Origin: Carnegiea gigantea
Lineage: Eukaryota > Streptophyta > Magnoliopsida > Caryophyllales > Cactaceae
Direction: 5' to 3'
Length of the DNA: 64,000 nucleotides
Assembly: GCA_029747015.1 (NCBI GenBank)
Contig: JAKOGI010000531.1
Span: 124,001 to 188,000 of the forward strand
The translations under genes were made by a program, and so were the position numbers. Every line of letters begins with the position of its first letter. Position 1 is the first letter of the stretch. Of the stretch, positions 1-11,828 are shown in pieces. The notes beneath the pieces are model-generated. The model was not told where the DNA came from. It saw only the letters and a program-made list of their open reading frames with translations, and did not search any database.

Positions 1-187
1 TTTGTGTGTGATGGGTAAAAGTTGATTAAAATAATGAGAAACAGATTGAAATTGATTGAAGTGGATTGAAATGCGTTGAATTTGATAGTTTTTAGTGAAG
101 TTCATGAACTGGATTACAATTGGTTGATATGGATTGAAATTAGTTGAAGTTGATAAATTTGAATGCACCCACAAAAAGAACAGGGTC
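1..187. mobile_element. MITE of the TTCAACC family, cut by window edge
   Basis: The body is a degenerate run of a 10-11 base unit (here read as ttgaagtggattgaaa). The right end, cacaaaaagaacagggtc, matches the terminal inverted repeat of the better copies at 6177-6468 and 36807-36990. The left end lies outside the window or is decayed. No coding capacity. Confidence 0.6.
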
Positions 188-337
188 ATAATCTCATTCT
201 TTGTTTTTAAGCGGATTAAAAGATCAACACATAAGAGATCCATCACTCATAGAACCGTCTAATCAGATACATCAGATGAAAAAAGACGAGGAGAAAAGCA
301 CCCCCTCCCTTTCTCCGCCATCACTAATAGGATTTAA

Positions 338-415
338 ACTCGCACATTCTCAAAGGTTTTTAAAAAAATGTATATAACTCGCACATTCTCAAAGGTTTTA
401 AAAAAAATGTATATC
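338..415. repeat. 39-bp tandem duplication
   Basis: The unit beginning actcgcacattctcaaagg is present twice, starting at 338 and 377, each followed by an A-rich stretch and atgtatat. The rest of 188-928 holds no gene I can recognise; short open frames around 595-1021 have no family resemblance. Confidence 0.7.
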
Positions 416-928
416 ACTGCACCATTCCATTTGTATCTGCAATTATGCCCATGACTACAACCTCTGGAATTAAATTAGATAATGGTAGTAATATGTTGGT
501 AACTTGCACATTTTTTTATCAAGCAGGGGAGCTCATAGGGTCCATAGGGAGTGGCGTTCACGTGGACAAAACTGCCTGAAATGGACCACTAAGATTGTGC
601 TACCATAAACAAGAACCCATGTCACACGTAGAGGTGGTCCCATGCACAGGAACCAAGGACACGAACATTAATGCTAACCTCGTAGTAGTTAACATGGGAG
701 TGTCGTGGTACATTAAATCACAACCAAACCTAAATTGGATTGGTACGTCGTTGCCGTGTGTCAACGGCCTCCCACTCTCAATGAGAGAATTGACACGAAC
801 AGGGAGCTGAGCATGCCATGGACCAAGTCTCACATACATATCTTATCAATTGTCTAACTTCCTCCCAATCCCATCCACCATCAGCAAACCAAACGATAAA
901 TTGCCTGTTTGCCACTCAACCTACCTAC

Positions 929-1424
929 CTAATCCCCTGTGGCGAAGTCAGGATTTTTGAAGAGAGGTGTCAGAAGAAGCCTAAAAGGCCGAAGGGAAAT
1001 GAGGGGTCAGGGTTGTTCTAAGGCGAAAAATTTTTAAAAATTGAATAAACCAAAGGAGCTTGAACCCGCAATCTCAAGGGACCTCAACGCAAACAAATCC
1101 GCAATGCCCTGCTGGGCCAGACGCAACTAAATGCACCAAAGCGATATAAAGGGCAGAGTTTCTAAGGCAAATAACTAGATAAATAAATCAATCAATCAAT
1201 CAAAAGTGCATATGAAGGGGCTTCAACCCGCAACCTTAAGGAACCCCAATGTAAGGAAATCTGCTTACACTGCTGGGCTAAATGCAGCTTCAAGCATTCT
1301 ATTGCCTTGTTCTGTATTTATATTAAACTCCTAATTTTTTAAAATTTGTACCATATATTTTTTTGGAGGGTTGTCGGATGACACCACTGACACCACGCTG
1401 GATCAGCCCTTGCTAATCCCCTGT
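929..1424. mobile_element. Retroposon insertion with 12-bp target duplication
   Basis: The 12-mer ctaatcccctgt occurs at 929-940 and 1413-1424 and brackets a 472-bp insertion (941-1412). The insertion holds two diverged copies of an approximately 80-bp unit (about 1055-1130 and 1215-1290) with gcttgaacccgca / gcttcaacccgca and a shared ctgctgggc. On the minus strand the gggttgaagcccc of the second unit resembles a tRNA B box. It has no protein coding capacity, so a SINE-like or other non-autonomous retroposon is the best reading. The family name is not known to me. Confidence 0.6.
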
Positions 1425-1469
1425 ATATAATCTAACATGCCCAGCCATATAGCTTAAAAAAACTTAGGT

Positions 1470-2301
1470 AGGGCTGGTTGGGAGAAAATTATTTTCCTAA
1501 AAAATCATTCTCCATGGAAAATATTTTTATAGGGAAAATTGATTCCTACTTGTATTTTCTGTGGTTTGGTGAAAGCAAAAAGAACGGATTTTCAACCAAT
1601 TCACAATATCAATTTAATAACATTCAGAGTTCAACACCAGTCAGAACAAAACGACCAAATGCGATAGAAACAAAACAAGATGAGAGCTCCAATCATGTTA
1701 TTAACAATCTATGACTACGCCTCCGCTCGATCCACTTAAAACCGGAGCTGCTTATTGCAACTGACACCAATTCAATCAAAAGCCAGACAAAATCAATCAA
1801 AGAAGAATAGATTTGACACTAGAGATGAGCAAATCTGCAATACAATTCACAAGAACAAGTAATGAATTGCATAAATGAAAGTCAAAGAGAATTTGGGGGG
1901 CGGGGACCTTCCACTGCAATTTGCGTTCTTCTTTGGGTCAGAGATCTTGCCCTTCTTCATGGTTGGATTGAGCGAAAGTCGGAGAGAGATTGAGAAGCGA
2001 TCGAGAGAGAGAGAGAGTGTGTGAGAGAGAGACAGGGATTGAGCACAATGAGCAGTGGATGAGCAAAGGCAGCCATCGTTAGGGTTTGAGCCAGGAAAGG
2101 AGCTGTGAAGAGTAAAGAAAGAAAGAAGACGGGAAAATTAACTTTCCCTCTTGGACTCGGGAAAATGTTTTAACCTGCTTGAGGGAGAACTCTTCTCCCT
2201 AGAAAATCATTTTCGGTCCCTTATATTACAGGACCAAACATCAGAAAATACAATTTTAATTTTTCAGGAAAATACTTTCCCTCCTGCCCAACACACTGTA
2301 A
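1470..2301. mobile_element. Non-autonomous DNA transposon with imperfect TIRs
   Basis: The left end (gggctggttgggag, then a ttattttcct block) and the inverted right end (gtgtgttgggcaggaggg, then a gtattttcct block) are imperfect inverted repeats of about 40 bp. The centre (1890-2120) has different composition and a GA-rich tract (2000-2030), so it could be a captured host fragment. No transposase is visible. The superfamily is uncertain. Confidence 0.45.
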
Positions 2302-2339
2302 ATAAAATGACTTCCGTCATCTCCGGGAAGTGCAAATAA

Positions 2340-5300
2340 AGCACCAACGAGGTGATCTACTGGACCCATCTGATCAACCCATTGTCACGAATCGAATTCT
2401 GCTAATGAGCATTTGAGAGGGAGATGTGACCCTCCTCATTTCCCTCTCATTCAAAGGAAACTTCGATTCACTAGAGCAACAAGGTATCTAGATGGTATAT
2501 CTTATAAACAACACACGCACGCATGTGCGCACACGCGCGGGCACAGAGAGAGACAGAGAGCAATGAAACAAATGCTGACTTATATGCTACTTTGCAGTTG
2601 ACAGTCATCAGCTATGCCAGCCAACTGCTATCATTCAATTCCAAGCCTTCAGTTGTTTCACTTCTTTGATAAGGAATTCTCCCAGGTTAAAGCTCTCTAT
2701 TCACTGGAACTGCACTTTGCCACATGAACTGCAGTTCGAGGGGCCAGGAATATTCATTCTCTCTTCATGAAGGAGAACGGCGTGTTCTATCTATGTAATC
2801 TAATCTTTTTACACAAGAAGACTGCACTGAAAGTTAATAAAAAAGAAAGATTATTGCTAATTGCCTAAAATAGAAAATAAAAATGAGAACAGATTCTTGA
2901 ACACAATTACTGTTGCCAACGTTTCATGGACAAGTTCAAGAAGGATGGGCATAGTTGCTTAATGGTAATTTCCATTCATAAAACCCTATATCTTCTCTAT
3001 GCCCATATGACACCTCAACCACAAAAGAGGATGATGACACAAAGCAAAATGATTATCCACAAATATAGCATCTGAAACAAAGCCACCTGAAAACATGTAA
3101 ACACAGAGTAACATGAAAAATACCATTTGTGATCAAGTCAAATCAGATATCATCAGAGTGACAGAGTTACCCATTTTTTAACCTAAACTCTTCCCATCTC
3201 TGACCTAGCAACAACACTCAGAAATTAGCAACATCATCATCCAATGGCACAATAAGAATACGATCATAAAAATCTAATACTGTTGCAAACTATGGTGCAC
3301 AGTCTTGCTCTGACGACTTGAAACAAAAGCCCCTGAACAGAAGCAAACTTTCCACCGGTCCTACCAAGCATAACCCTTTCTTACTCTACACCCCCCCCCC
3401 TTTTTTCTTTTTTCCCTTCTTTCCCCACAAAAAAAGGAGGGCATGGAAAAAGAAAGGAAAGTAGAGATATTAACAAACTGCATCAATAAGCTTAAATACT
3501 CACAATTCTTCACAGGCTAAATGGGCTCTTGGGCAGCGAAGATAGACTTTCCGAAAACTTGAAATACCCACTAACGAAGAAGTCCCAGTGTTCTGGCAAG
3601 GAAATTCGTAAAAGTCCATAGGAAAAGACAGCAGATACAGGCTCTATGAGACTGATCATTCACAATTCCAAGCCTGAAATAGTAGAAGCTTGTTGCTTAT
3701 GTACTCTCTTACCTCAATGCTAGGACTTGCCTATCTCTCAGACATTCTTTGCTCCTAAAAGAACTGTAATGATCAACCACAATCATTCTAGTAACAAAAC
3801 TTCAGAAACCAACGCAAGATACCGCAATTCAAACTCTTGCATATGACCTTCACTATAACCCAAATTGACAGGACATGCTATGCATGTCATGAGTTTAGCA
3901 TATCCCTATTCACATCCATGCCCCAGAGTCACAACTAAGAAAGGTGCAGGGTGTCAGTCAAACATCCAGTGTTACCCGTACACAACAGAAAAACTGTTTC
4001 CATTATTAAAAACAATAGACTGCCTAATACTCAGAGGGAAAGTAGGGAATTAATGAGGAGTTCTATTAAGCTGTTGAGCAATCAAAAAAATTGTTTTCAG
4101 CACATAATCTCCTTTGCCCACCATCCTCAGGTTCATTACATGGTCACTTTCAACTCTAAGCATATTGCCTTAAAGCAACCATGCCAATAACTCCCTCATC
4201 AAGCAACATCTTACTGCAAATCTTTCTATGTATCTAAGATCATCGAAACCCTAGATCTTGTGCCCAGCCAACAGCTCATAAGTTCTAGTATTCCGTCCAA
4301 TCTCAAAGAAGCCTCACAAAATAATATCCCATGCTTATGCAACCAACACAAACTCGAGAGGGCCATAGAAACACTCAAGAAGTAGTTGATCAAAATCTCC
4401 TGCAAACATATGGATATACCTATTGACCCTAAACCTTGCATATGTATCCAAGATTCCAAAGGCTCTTTAGTTATACCATTTGTAGTAAGAAGCATGCAAT
4501 GGCTGTGCTCATACATATGTACATACACCACAATCATGATCAACATAATACAACATCAAAATGTTCCAGGACTGAAAAGGAAGTTTCATTCCCAAACCCT
4601 TCCAAAGAGGCACATCTAAATCCAGGAGGGGACAACGTAGAAGTCAAATTTTAACAAAAAGAAGAGTTGGTTCACAAGGCTGAGATCCCTTTGACCAACA
4701 CTCCAGAAAAGATGTAAGTCACCTAGAAATAAAACCCTTTTGAAGTATACTCTAAAACAAAACCTCTTTAAATAATAACATCTTGAGGAAGATTGAAAGC
4801 TTTGGATTTGCCCACAAGCCTTACATACTCTCAAAACATGCAAAAGATTAACATATCAAATTTTCTACAGGAAAATGCAACCCAAAGCAAGAATACCCAA
4901 AATCAAATACAATCATATATAGAAGAATCAACAATCATTAAGAAAAAAGCAGCAGCAGCAGAGAGGAACATACCCCATTACCCAATAATGCTTCAAAGAA
5001 ATCTCAGAGACAACTAATTCATCTTCAAACCTAAAGATTTCCATTCTCATGCCTCCCTACAAAACCCACAGCCAGCATACAACATGACAAAACACAAAAG
5101 AAAAACCCCTTCGTTTTCCTTTTTTTCTGATGGACAAAAGGAAATGTAAGAAGCATATAAAGGCAAAACAACATAAACACAATGACAATGAAGCTTCCAG
5201 AAAAGGGGGGGGGGCTACCTTGAAGTACTTGTTCGCAAATATTGACAGTAAAGATAAGCCGATAGCTCAGTTGCAAACAAGCAATTGAAACACAAAGGTT

Positions 5301-5385
5301 CTAGACATTCCGAGCATTCATCTCCATTGGAGTATGTCAAAGAATGGTAAGCAAAGGCAACACATTCAAAGAAATTCAAACACCA
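2340..5385. other. Gene-free stretch
   Basis: Only short open frames (up to 106 codons) without recognisable domains. Local features are a poly-C/poly-T tract near 3392-3425, a CA/CG-rich tract near 2510-2545 and a G-run near 5205. I see no splice-consistent gene model. Confidence 0.5.
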
Positions 5386-5461
5386 AAGGGTTATCAAGTG
5401 GGATTAGCCCTAACTTCTCTATAAAGGAGATGTAAGGTTCAAATCCCACTACAAGCACTTG
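5386..5461 (+). repeat. tRNA-like SINE fragment
   Basis: An A-box-like stretch (agtgggattagccc) is followed about 40 bases later by ggttcaaatcccac, a good Pol III B-box match. Downstream is pyrimidine-rich. It is not a complete tRNA fold, so a tRNA-derived SINE head is more likely than a tRNA gene. A similar arrangement lies on the minus strand near 19340-19420. Confidence 0.4.
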
Positions 5462-6176
5462 GAAAAAGACATTTCCCCTCTCATCCCCTTCCTTCCCTTC
5501 CAAGCTCTGCCAACAAAGCATCCCCATAGGTTATTGGACTCCTGGTTGTGTAATTTAACGCCCCCTCAAAAAATTAGAAGAAACGTTCCTTCCTTTCCAC
5601 CAAACCTCTAAATCTTTGTTAAGCATTTGCCAAAAACCTAGGGGTGAAGCCCACTTCTCTTAACAGGCCAAGTAACCCTAAAAGAGATGTTCAACATTCT
5701 CGTCACCAGTGCGGACTTTAAACTATAAGCATGAGAGATTTTTAGGATATTTTTATTTCAACAGCCTGCGATGTTAATGATGTTAAGAGACTTTGGTGCG
5801 ACGAGCGTAGTTTTAAAAGGCGCGAGGTGCACTGAGGCACATAGGGTCCCAAAGCACAAGGTACAAAGTGAAGGCCCACACATCATGGATGCAAGACGCA
5901 AGGTGAAGGCACACGTATCATGGATGTGAGGCACACTTCTATGAAAAAAATTTTAGAATTCTTTCACATTTTGTAAAAACAAATTTTACAGAAACAAGTT
6001 AGATAAATGCATTAAAAAATGTGGTGGACATCCATATAATCACTAACACTGCAAATAACGTTAAGATATGTTATCTTATCATCATAGTTCCCCGATGCAC
6101 ACACTTAGCGCACAAGCATAACTCACCATTTACCTCCCAAGGAAAGAAAAGACGAAAAAGGTAAAGGCAAGGCTAA

Positions 6177-6468
6177 GGCCCTGTTCTTTTCGTTTGTAAA
6201 TCCCAACTTACCAACTTCAATCAACGTTAACCCACTTCAACCCACTTCAAGAACTTCAATAAAAACATACCAACCTCAACCAACTTGAACCCACTATTTA
6301 ACCAACTTCTATCCATCATATAAAAATATATACCAACTTCAAACCATTTCAACCTATTTCAACTCACTTCAACCCACTTCAACCCAAAAAAAAAAAAAAC
6401 CACTTCAACTCACTTCAATTAACTTTAACCATTTTCCAACCCCCATTTCCCATCGAAAAGAATAGGCC
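6177..6468. mobile_element. MITE of the TTCAACC family
   Basis: The TIRs are ggccctgttcttttcg on the left and gaaaagaataggcc on the right, flanked by ctaa on both sides. The body is a degenerate array of caacccacttcaaccca-like units with an A-run near 6390. The flanking TAA and the ends suggest a Tourist/PIF-Harbinger-type MITE, but no transposase is present. Confidence 0.65.
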
Positions 6469-7042
6469 CTAAGAAAAAGAACAGAAAGAAAGAAATTATA
6501 TCCTTGCATCCTTGAGACGCACCTCATCCCCTCATAGGCCTAACTTGGTAGCCTCACATCGAGGAGCGCCTTGCGGACTCTTTCAAATTAAGCAAGCAAG
6601 GGCTTTAACATCGAGAGGGAACTTGGATTTTATAAACTCATAGAAAGGATAAAATTTTGATTTAGTAAATAACAAGTACTTGATGTTGAATCTCTAGACT
6701 ATCAACTAGCCATACTCCTACCAGTTCAGGTAGACAAAGCAACACAAACTGGGCGGATGACAGAAAGTAGACAGCTTACTGCCCTTCAACATCTCATGAA
6801 ATGAGAACTCTTTTGATGAAATTTAACTCCATCAAAGAACAGGAAAGTAATGTTATATAAAAACAAGACAGCCGCTCAAGATGAGTTAAGACCTTGAAGA
6901 TGGTGGTTCTCACTACAACCAAATCTTGCTGAATAGCAACTTAAACTTCAAATGCATCAAAAATCAGCTTAAATTAGAAACAAAATTCCAAAGTCCAGGG
7001 ACTAATGAGTTAAACTAACTCACTAGAGTAAAACCCCACTCA

Positions 7043-7109
7043 TTTTAAATGAAGTTTGCACGTGATCTGAATCACCTTTTTAAATGAAGTTTGCACGTGA
7101 TCTGAATCA
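7043..7109. repeat. 34-bp perfect tandem duplication
   Basis: The unit starting ttttaaatgaagtttgcacg occurs at 7043 and again at 7077 with no mismatch over the 32-33 shared bases. This looks like a recent local slippage or patch duplication in non-coding DNA. Confidence 0.85.
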
Positions 7110-7548
7110 AAGGTAAAGCACCCAATCATAGCAAAGTTTTCAGACACTATGTTCCTAAAACCAAGCAACTAACTTTTTTTCTATGCTAACAGACCTTCTC
7201 TCATGCCATTGAGGACTACCAAGACTTGTTCGGTACTTTCCTGCCCTACCCTCAGGAATATCTCATGTGTTTCGGGACATCTTTGCGTACTTTCATATAT
7301 TCTAAAAACAGATTTAGAAAAACGCAAATGAAAACAAGGAAACAAAGATTGAATTGGAAAGGTACACCCAGCTAAGAAGAAAACTCTCATCCAAACTTTT
7401 ATAAGAGCTTATTGACATCAAAGTCCCAACATCAAGTAAAAAACAACCTACCATCTCCAATTACAAACCATAGGCTTCTGGTTCTCACTCTGGCAAAACC
7501 AGATTGCTCATGACCTTAGATTAAAAAAGCTGTGAGTGCACAAAAGCG

Positions 7549-8600
7549 CGAAGGGTCCTGGGCCTGGGGGCGCAGGCGCCTTAGTTTAAAGGCGTGAGCC
7601 TCGAGGCAAAGGCGCATGCATCATGGATGCGAAGCGCACCTTTACACAGAAATGCTTAAAATGTATTCAACAGATAGATTTTGCCCAAATGAGTTATATG
7701 ATTGCAGCAACATGGGATTAAATATCTATATTCACCGTTAGAGTGTTAAAAACATTAATAAAATAGTTTAAAATACAATAAAAAGTAAACTACATTATTT
7801 AAATACAAATCAAAATGCTAGTGAGTGACAAACAATCTTGCTATAAGTTTTTAAAGGAAAGAAAAAATCAGAATTGAGAGAAATGACTGAAAAAATGACT
7901 TTTTTTAAACTTACAAAAATATAATAAAACCAAAAAAATGGCCGATGAAAGATGAAAAGAAAAGAAAAGAATTTTACACAATATAACAAATTAAGATTAT
8001 AGCAAATCTTTACTAAATAAAACTAAGAATGAAAAAGGAAATAATATGGACAAATTCTAACCTAGCCCCTTCTAGACTTCTCACAACTCCTCACATACCA
8101 TGGAAGAAGAAGGCTGATAACCGGAGCCCACTACACTAATTCCAGTGAAGATCGACCACCGAAACAATATGAAGATGGAAATTCGACCCATTCTGGCACC
8201 ACTAGGTCTTCATACTTGCTCCCCATTTGAATCAAAGGACAATTCGAAAACTAGGTTTTTTAAATCTCAGGGTTTGTTAATTTTATGGATGATTCCGTAG
8301 CTATTATATGCAATTACATGAGGGGTTATGCTCGAAATCGCAATATAAGACTAAGGCAAGTGTTAATTTTAACAAAGTTAGTGATTTTAATGGTCAAAAG
8401 TTCTCCTCTGTCCTACTGCTTCACTTCTCAATTAAGATCAATAAAGCCCTCGCTTTGGTCGCCTTGCGCCCCCAACTGAGGCGCGCTTAAAGAATTCGCC
8501 TCGCCTTCCCTTAGCTAACCCATTGTGAGGTGCCACAGTGGCTGCCTCATGCCTCAAAGCACCTAGGCGTGCTTTTTTAAACTAAGGCGGGCATCTTGGG
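7549..8600. mobile_element. Possible foldback repeat with GC-rich AGGCGC ends
   Basis: GC-rich ends (about 7549-7640 and 8450-8600) surround an AT-rich centre. The left end contains gccttagtttaaaggcg and the right end contains its inverse, cttttttaaactaaggcggg. Related AGGCGC-rich blocks lie at 5815-5940 and 9115-9230. This may be one MITE or several pieces of a dispersed repeat. No coding sequence is visible. Confidence 0.35.
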
Positions 8601-8652
8601 CACAAGGAACACTTTTACTCAAAAATACTTGAAAATCATTCCCAAATATATG

Positions 8653-8684
8653 CACACACACACACGCACGCACGCACGCACGCA

Positions 8685-8753
<69 letters not shown>
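8653..8753. repeat. Compound microsatellite (CA)n-(CG/CA)n-(GA)n
   Basis: An uninterrupted run of CA, CGCA and then GA dinucleotides. The frames reading through it are repeat artefacts (His/Thr or Ser/Leu and Cys/Val). Confidence 0.95.
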
Positions 8754-9761
8754 TAATACAAGCCTTGGTAAAATCAGTCCTAAGAGGGCGCCAGAAAAGT
8801 ACAGAAAAAGATGATGAGAGAAGATCAGTCGTGGGAAAAGTATGAGAAAAGATTGGTCGACTAAATCTGTCTTTATTAGAACACTATACAAGCCTTCAAC
8901 TACAGCCCAAACCTCTATCTGAAAGTCAGGGTTTCCAAATTAGGCTTCTTCAATATAGTCTATACTCGAAGCAATTCCATGCAAATAGATTAGGGTTTTT
9001 ACTCAAAGTTGAATGATATAGCTAAGGCAAGTCTAGTGTTTTTCCATTGTGTGTGTTCTCCTTTCTCTCTCTCCCATTGCCTTTTTCCATAAAGTGGGTA
9101 TGGGTCACTTTGAGCATCAGTCTGAAGCGTTGTGTGCTTACAGAATGAGCTGGGCTTGGCCCCTTGCAAGGCGCAATAGGTTGGGCTTCGGCCTTTTGTA
9201 AGCCTGGGGGCGTGCTTTTTTAAACACAGCTCACAACTTGCTTATAGGAGAGGCATGTCAAAATGCACAAAGGGCATTCACATTGGCGCTACATCATCCA
9301 ATCAAAAGTCCTATATAAATAACAATATGCATCAATACAATTGTTAAATTAGAATTAATATTGACCTTTGATAAAAATTAACACAGAGAACTAGAATTGC
9401 TATGATGGGCTGGAGAACATAGAGCAAAGACCCAAAAAAAAAGGTACGCAGCATAAAAAGTGTGCCATTTTATGCTCCCTGTCGAAGACGTGAAGTTTGA
9501 ATTGAATCACACAACTAGTAGAGTGAAACAAAGTCCCCATATACATCAAACTTGTTATCCTTATTAGTAGTTCCTCAACAAACTCCATCATATAAGCCAC
9601 GTTTAACAGTATCCATGATAATTCTATAGCCAACTTATAGTCGTCAAAAACATACACTAGCTCAAATCTATCTATTACAACTAGGGGAAGCAAAACTACA
9701 ATATCATTTCAATTTCACAAACAGGACCCAGCATCAGTTTGAACTTACAAGAACAACAACG

Positions 9762-10180
9762 TTAAGCCTCTACATCCTTAGCTTTGTTCTTCTTGCCATA
9801 TATCAAGCCACCATCCTGCAATCAAGCCCGCCAACCCCACAACCCAATTAGCAATTGCAATAGTACAAAACCCACCAAAGTAAGAACGCATAGAACAAAC
9901 CCAACAAGCAAATAAGTGCAGGAAGAAGGAGAGAGATTACCTGAGGATCAGGGATAGGTCTGCGCTTCTCAATATACCTATAAGGATCAGAAGTTGCAGC
10001 AAGTGCAGCCCTTTCTTGCTGTTCACGTTTGAGCTCTTGGGCAGGCTTAACCCACAGAAAATAGGCCAAGGTTCCAGCCACTACCCAAGAAGCTAAGTTG
10101 CTTCCTCCTCGTAACCCACCCATGGAATTCCCTACGAACGACCTCACATTCCCAAATGCTCTTCTCCAATCACTGCTCAT
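9762..10180 (-). CDS. Small conserved plant single-pass membrane protein, 97 aa
   Basis: Two exons on the minus strand: 10180-9941 (80 codons, from ATG to ...RPIPDPQ) and 9815-9762 (DGGLIYGKKNKAKDVEA, then TAA). The 125-bp intron has GT at 9940-9939 and a tgcag acceptor, and joins the exons in frame. The N-terminus MSSDWRRAFGNVRSF is followed by one hydrophobic segment (about residues 30-46, ending FLWVKP), then a charged KREQQERAAL helix and a conserved-looking DPYRYIEKRRPIPDPQ motif. From memory of plant proteomes this resembles a small uncharacterised protein family; the size and layout would suit a minor organelle membrane subunit, but that is inference. Intact start, splice sites and stop suggest a functional gene. 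No neighbour on the same strand within 5 kb. Confidence 0.8.
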
Positions 10181-10800
10181 CTTTCATATGCTGAAGCTAA
10201 CCAGCAAATTGATCGTGAAAAAGTACTCGTCGAACTTAGGGTTTCACAATTTCCAAATTCAATTGAATTCTGCCCTAATTCCGAATTATGATTAGAATTT
10301 CGAGAGTTTGCACCCCATCTAACTAAGTAAACAACATTGAGATCGATAGAAACCGCTTGAAGTTGAATCCAGTAATGGTGGTATGGTAAGGGGGGTGATC
10401 GTTGTTACTACCAGAGAAGAGGTGAGAGAGATAGATGGGTAAATTTGTTTGGGCTGCACTCCTCCTTCGTTCCCGATTAACAGGGCCTGGATTAAATCAT
10501 CTCCTGATGAACAAGAAAAGGTGCGAAAGATTAGTGAAGTAAGATCAACCACGTCAATATGTTAATTATTGCTGAAAATTGTGGACTGGGCTGGCCTTCA
10601 TCCTGTTGTATTTTTTCTTTGTTAAATAATAAAGTCTCACTAAAAACAAAACTTTGATGGACCAAAAAAATGGTAATTATATCAACATTGTCACTCCAAG
10701 TAATGCTTACACAAAATAGTAGAAAGCCCTATTTTTATACTCAATCAAGACATTTTTTTTCCGATAAGATACAGTTTTCTTTTTATAAGAAAATTTAATA

Positions 10801-10872
10801 AATTATAAGAAGCTGTAAGGAGATGTAAGAAGATGTAAGGAGTTGTAAGCAGATGTAAGAAGTTATAAGAAG
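10801..10872 (+). repeat. Degenerate 11-bp minisatellite (AGATGTAAGGA-like)
   Basis: Repeats of agctgtaagg / agatgtaagaagatgtaagg occur here and again at about 11722-11828 in the same orientation, about 0.9 kb apart. The two arrays may be the ends or body of one AT-rich non-autonomous element interrupted by later insertions. Confidence 0.6.
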
Positions 10873-11137
10873 TTACAACGATAGATGTAAGGAGTTATTA
10901 AATCGTTGAAGAGTTATACAGTATAACTTGTAGGTATGTAAGCATATTATTCATGTTTAATGTATAATTTGTGAAATAACGCGTAATATATTAGTCATAT
11001 TTACGAAATAAATTTGGTATCATTAGTAAACAAATTATTCTTAATATTATTGAAATAAAATTTGTTTTTTTTACAATGAACGTTTTGGATGAGAAAAAAT
11101 AGTATTAAATTATATACTTATTGAAAATAAACCTTAA

Positions 11138-11259
11138 TCGCGTGGAATCAGCCTCTCTACGGGCAGAGATACTGGTAGAGGTAGGGCTGCCTACATCTAG
11201 ATCTCCCCAGACCCCGCGAAAGCGGGACCCACACTGGGAGGTGGTGGTGGTAGTGTTGT
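11138..11259 (+). mobile_element. Short 3'-only RTE LINE (or SINE) insertion with 18-bp TSD
   Basis: The 18-mer attgaaaataaaccttaa occurs perfectly at 11120-11137 and 11260-11277, bracketing 122 bp. The insert carries gcctctctacgggcagag, tagaggtaggg, a gatctccccagacccc block and cgcgaaagcgggacccac, and ends in a gtggtggtggtagtgttgt tail. Related sequence forms the 3' end of the RTE LINE at 24395-25930 and the insertion at 41059-41170. It is therefore an extremely 5'-truncated RTE copy, or a SINE sharing the RTE 3' end. Confidence 0.8.
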
Positions 11260-11721
11260 ATTGAAAATAAACCTTAACCAAGTAGATTAAACAATAATAA
11301 AATATATTAAACTCCACAAATTTTTTCAATCAAAATTTCTTACACTTGAGATGATTTCTTATATTTACATTAGTTTGATCTTCCAATAAGCAAAGTGTAA
11401 CCAAAAAAAAAAAATTTCTCACAAAATTGAATATAACTCTTAAAATGAAGTATTATTTTAAGTAAACAAATTTAAATGTAAATGTTTTATCAATATATTA
11501 TTACCAAGGAATTTTATAAAGCTTTGTATTATAATTTTAAAAGCTTGTTCACTTATTTCATCTATAATAACATCGTTAAATTTTGTTTTTATGTTTATAT
11601 GAATGTTGTGTTCATAATATATTCACAAATTCTATATATTGGTAGTATAACTAAAAAAACATATACATATTTCTGTAATTACTAGAATAAAAATAAATGA
11701 ATGTTATACATAAAATCTATA

Positions 11722-11828
11722 TGAGATGTAAGAAGATGTAAGGAGATGTAAGAAGATATAAAAAGGTATAAGAATTATGTTAAGGATGTAAGGAGCTATA
11801 AGAAGATGTAAGAAGTTGTAAGAATTTG
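11722..11828 (+). repeat. Second AGATGTAAGGA-like minisatellite array
   Basis: Runs of agatgtaagaagatgtaagg with variants such as agatataaaaagg. Same unit and orientation as 10801-10872. The surrounding 11280-12390 is very AT-rich with no gene visible. Confidence 0.6.

Noticed and set aside
4226..4546. 106-codon minus-strand frame as a gene
   Set aside because: No domain, no consistent splice partners, and overlapping plus-strand frames of similar size in AT-rich DNA.
5386..5461. A functional tRNA gene
   Set aside because: A B-box-like motif is present but no complete cloverleaf or discriminator end.
8596..8891. Open frames of 72-90 codons through the CA/GA microsatellite
   Set aside because: The translation is dinucleotide-repeat artefact (His-Thr, Ser-Leu, Cys-Val).
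10801..10872. CRISPR-like array or telomeric repeat
   Set aside because: Units are 10-11 bp, degenerate and without spacers. This is a plant nuclear minisatellite.
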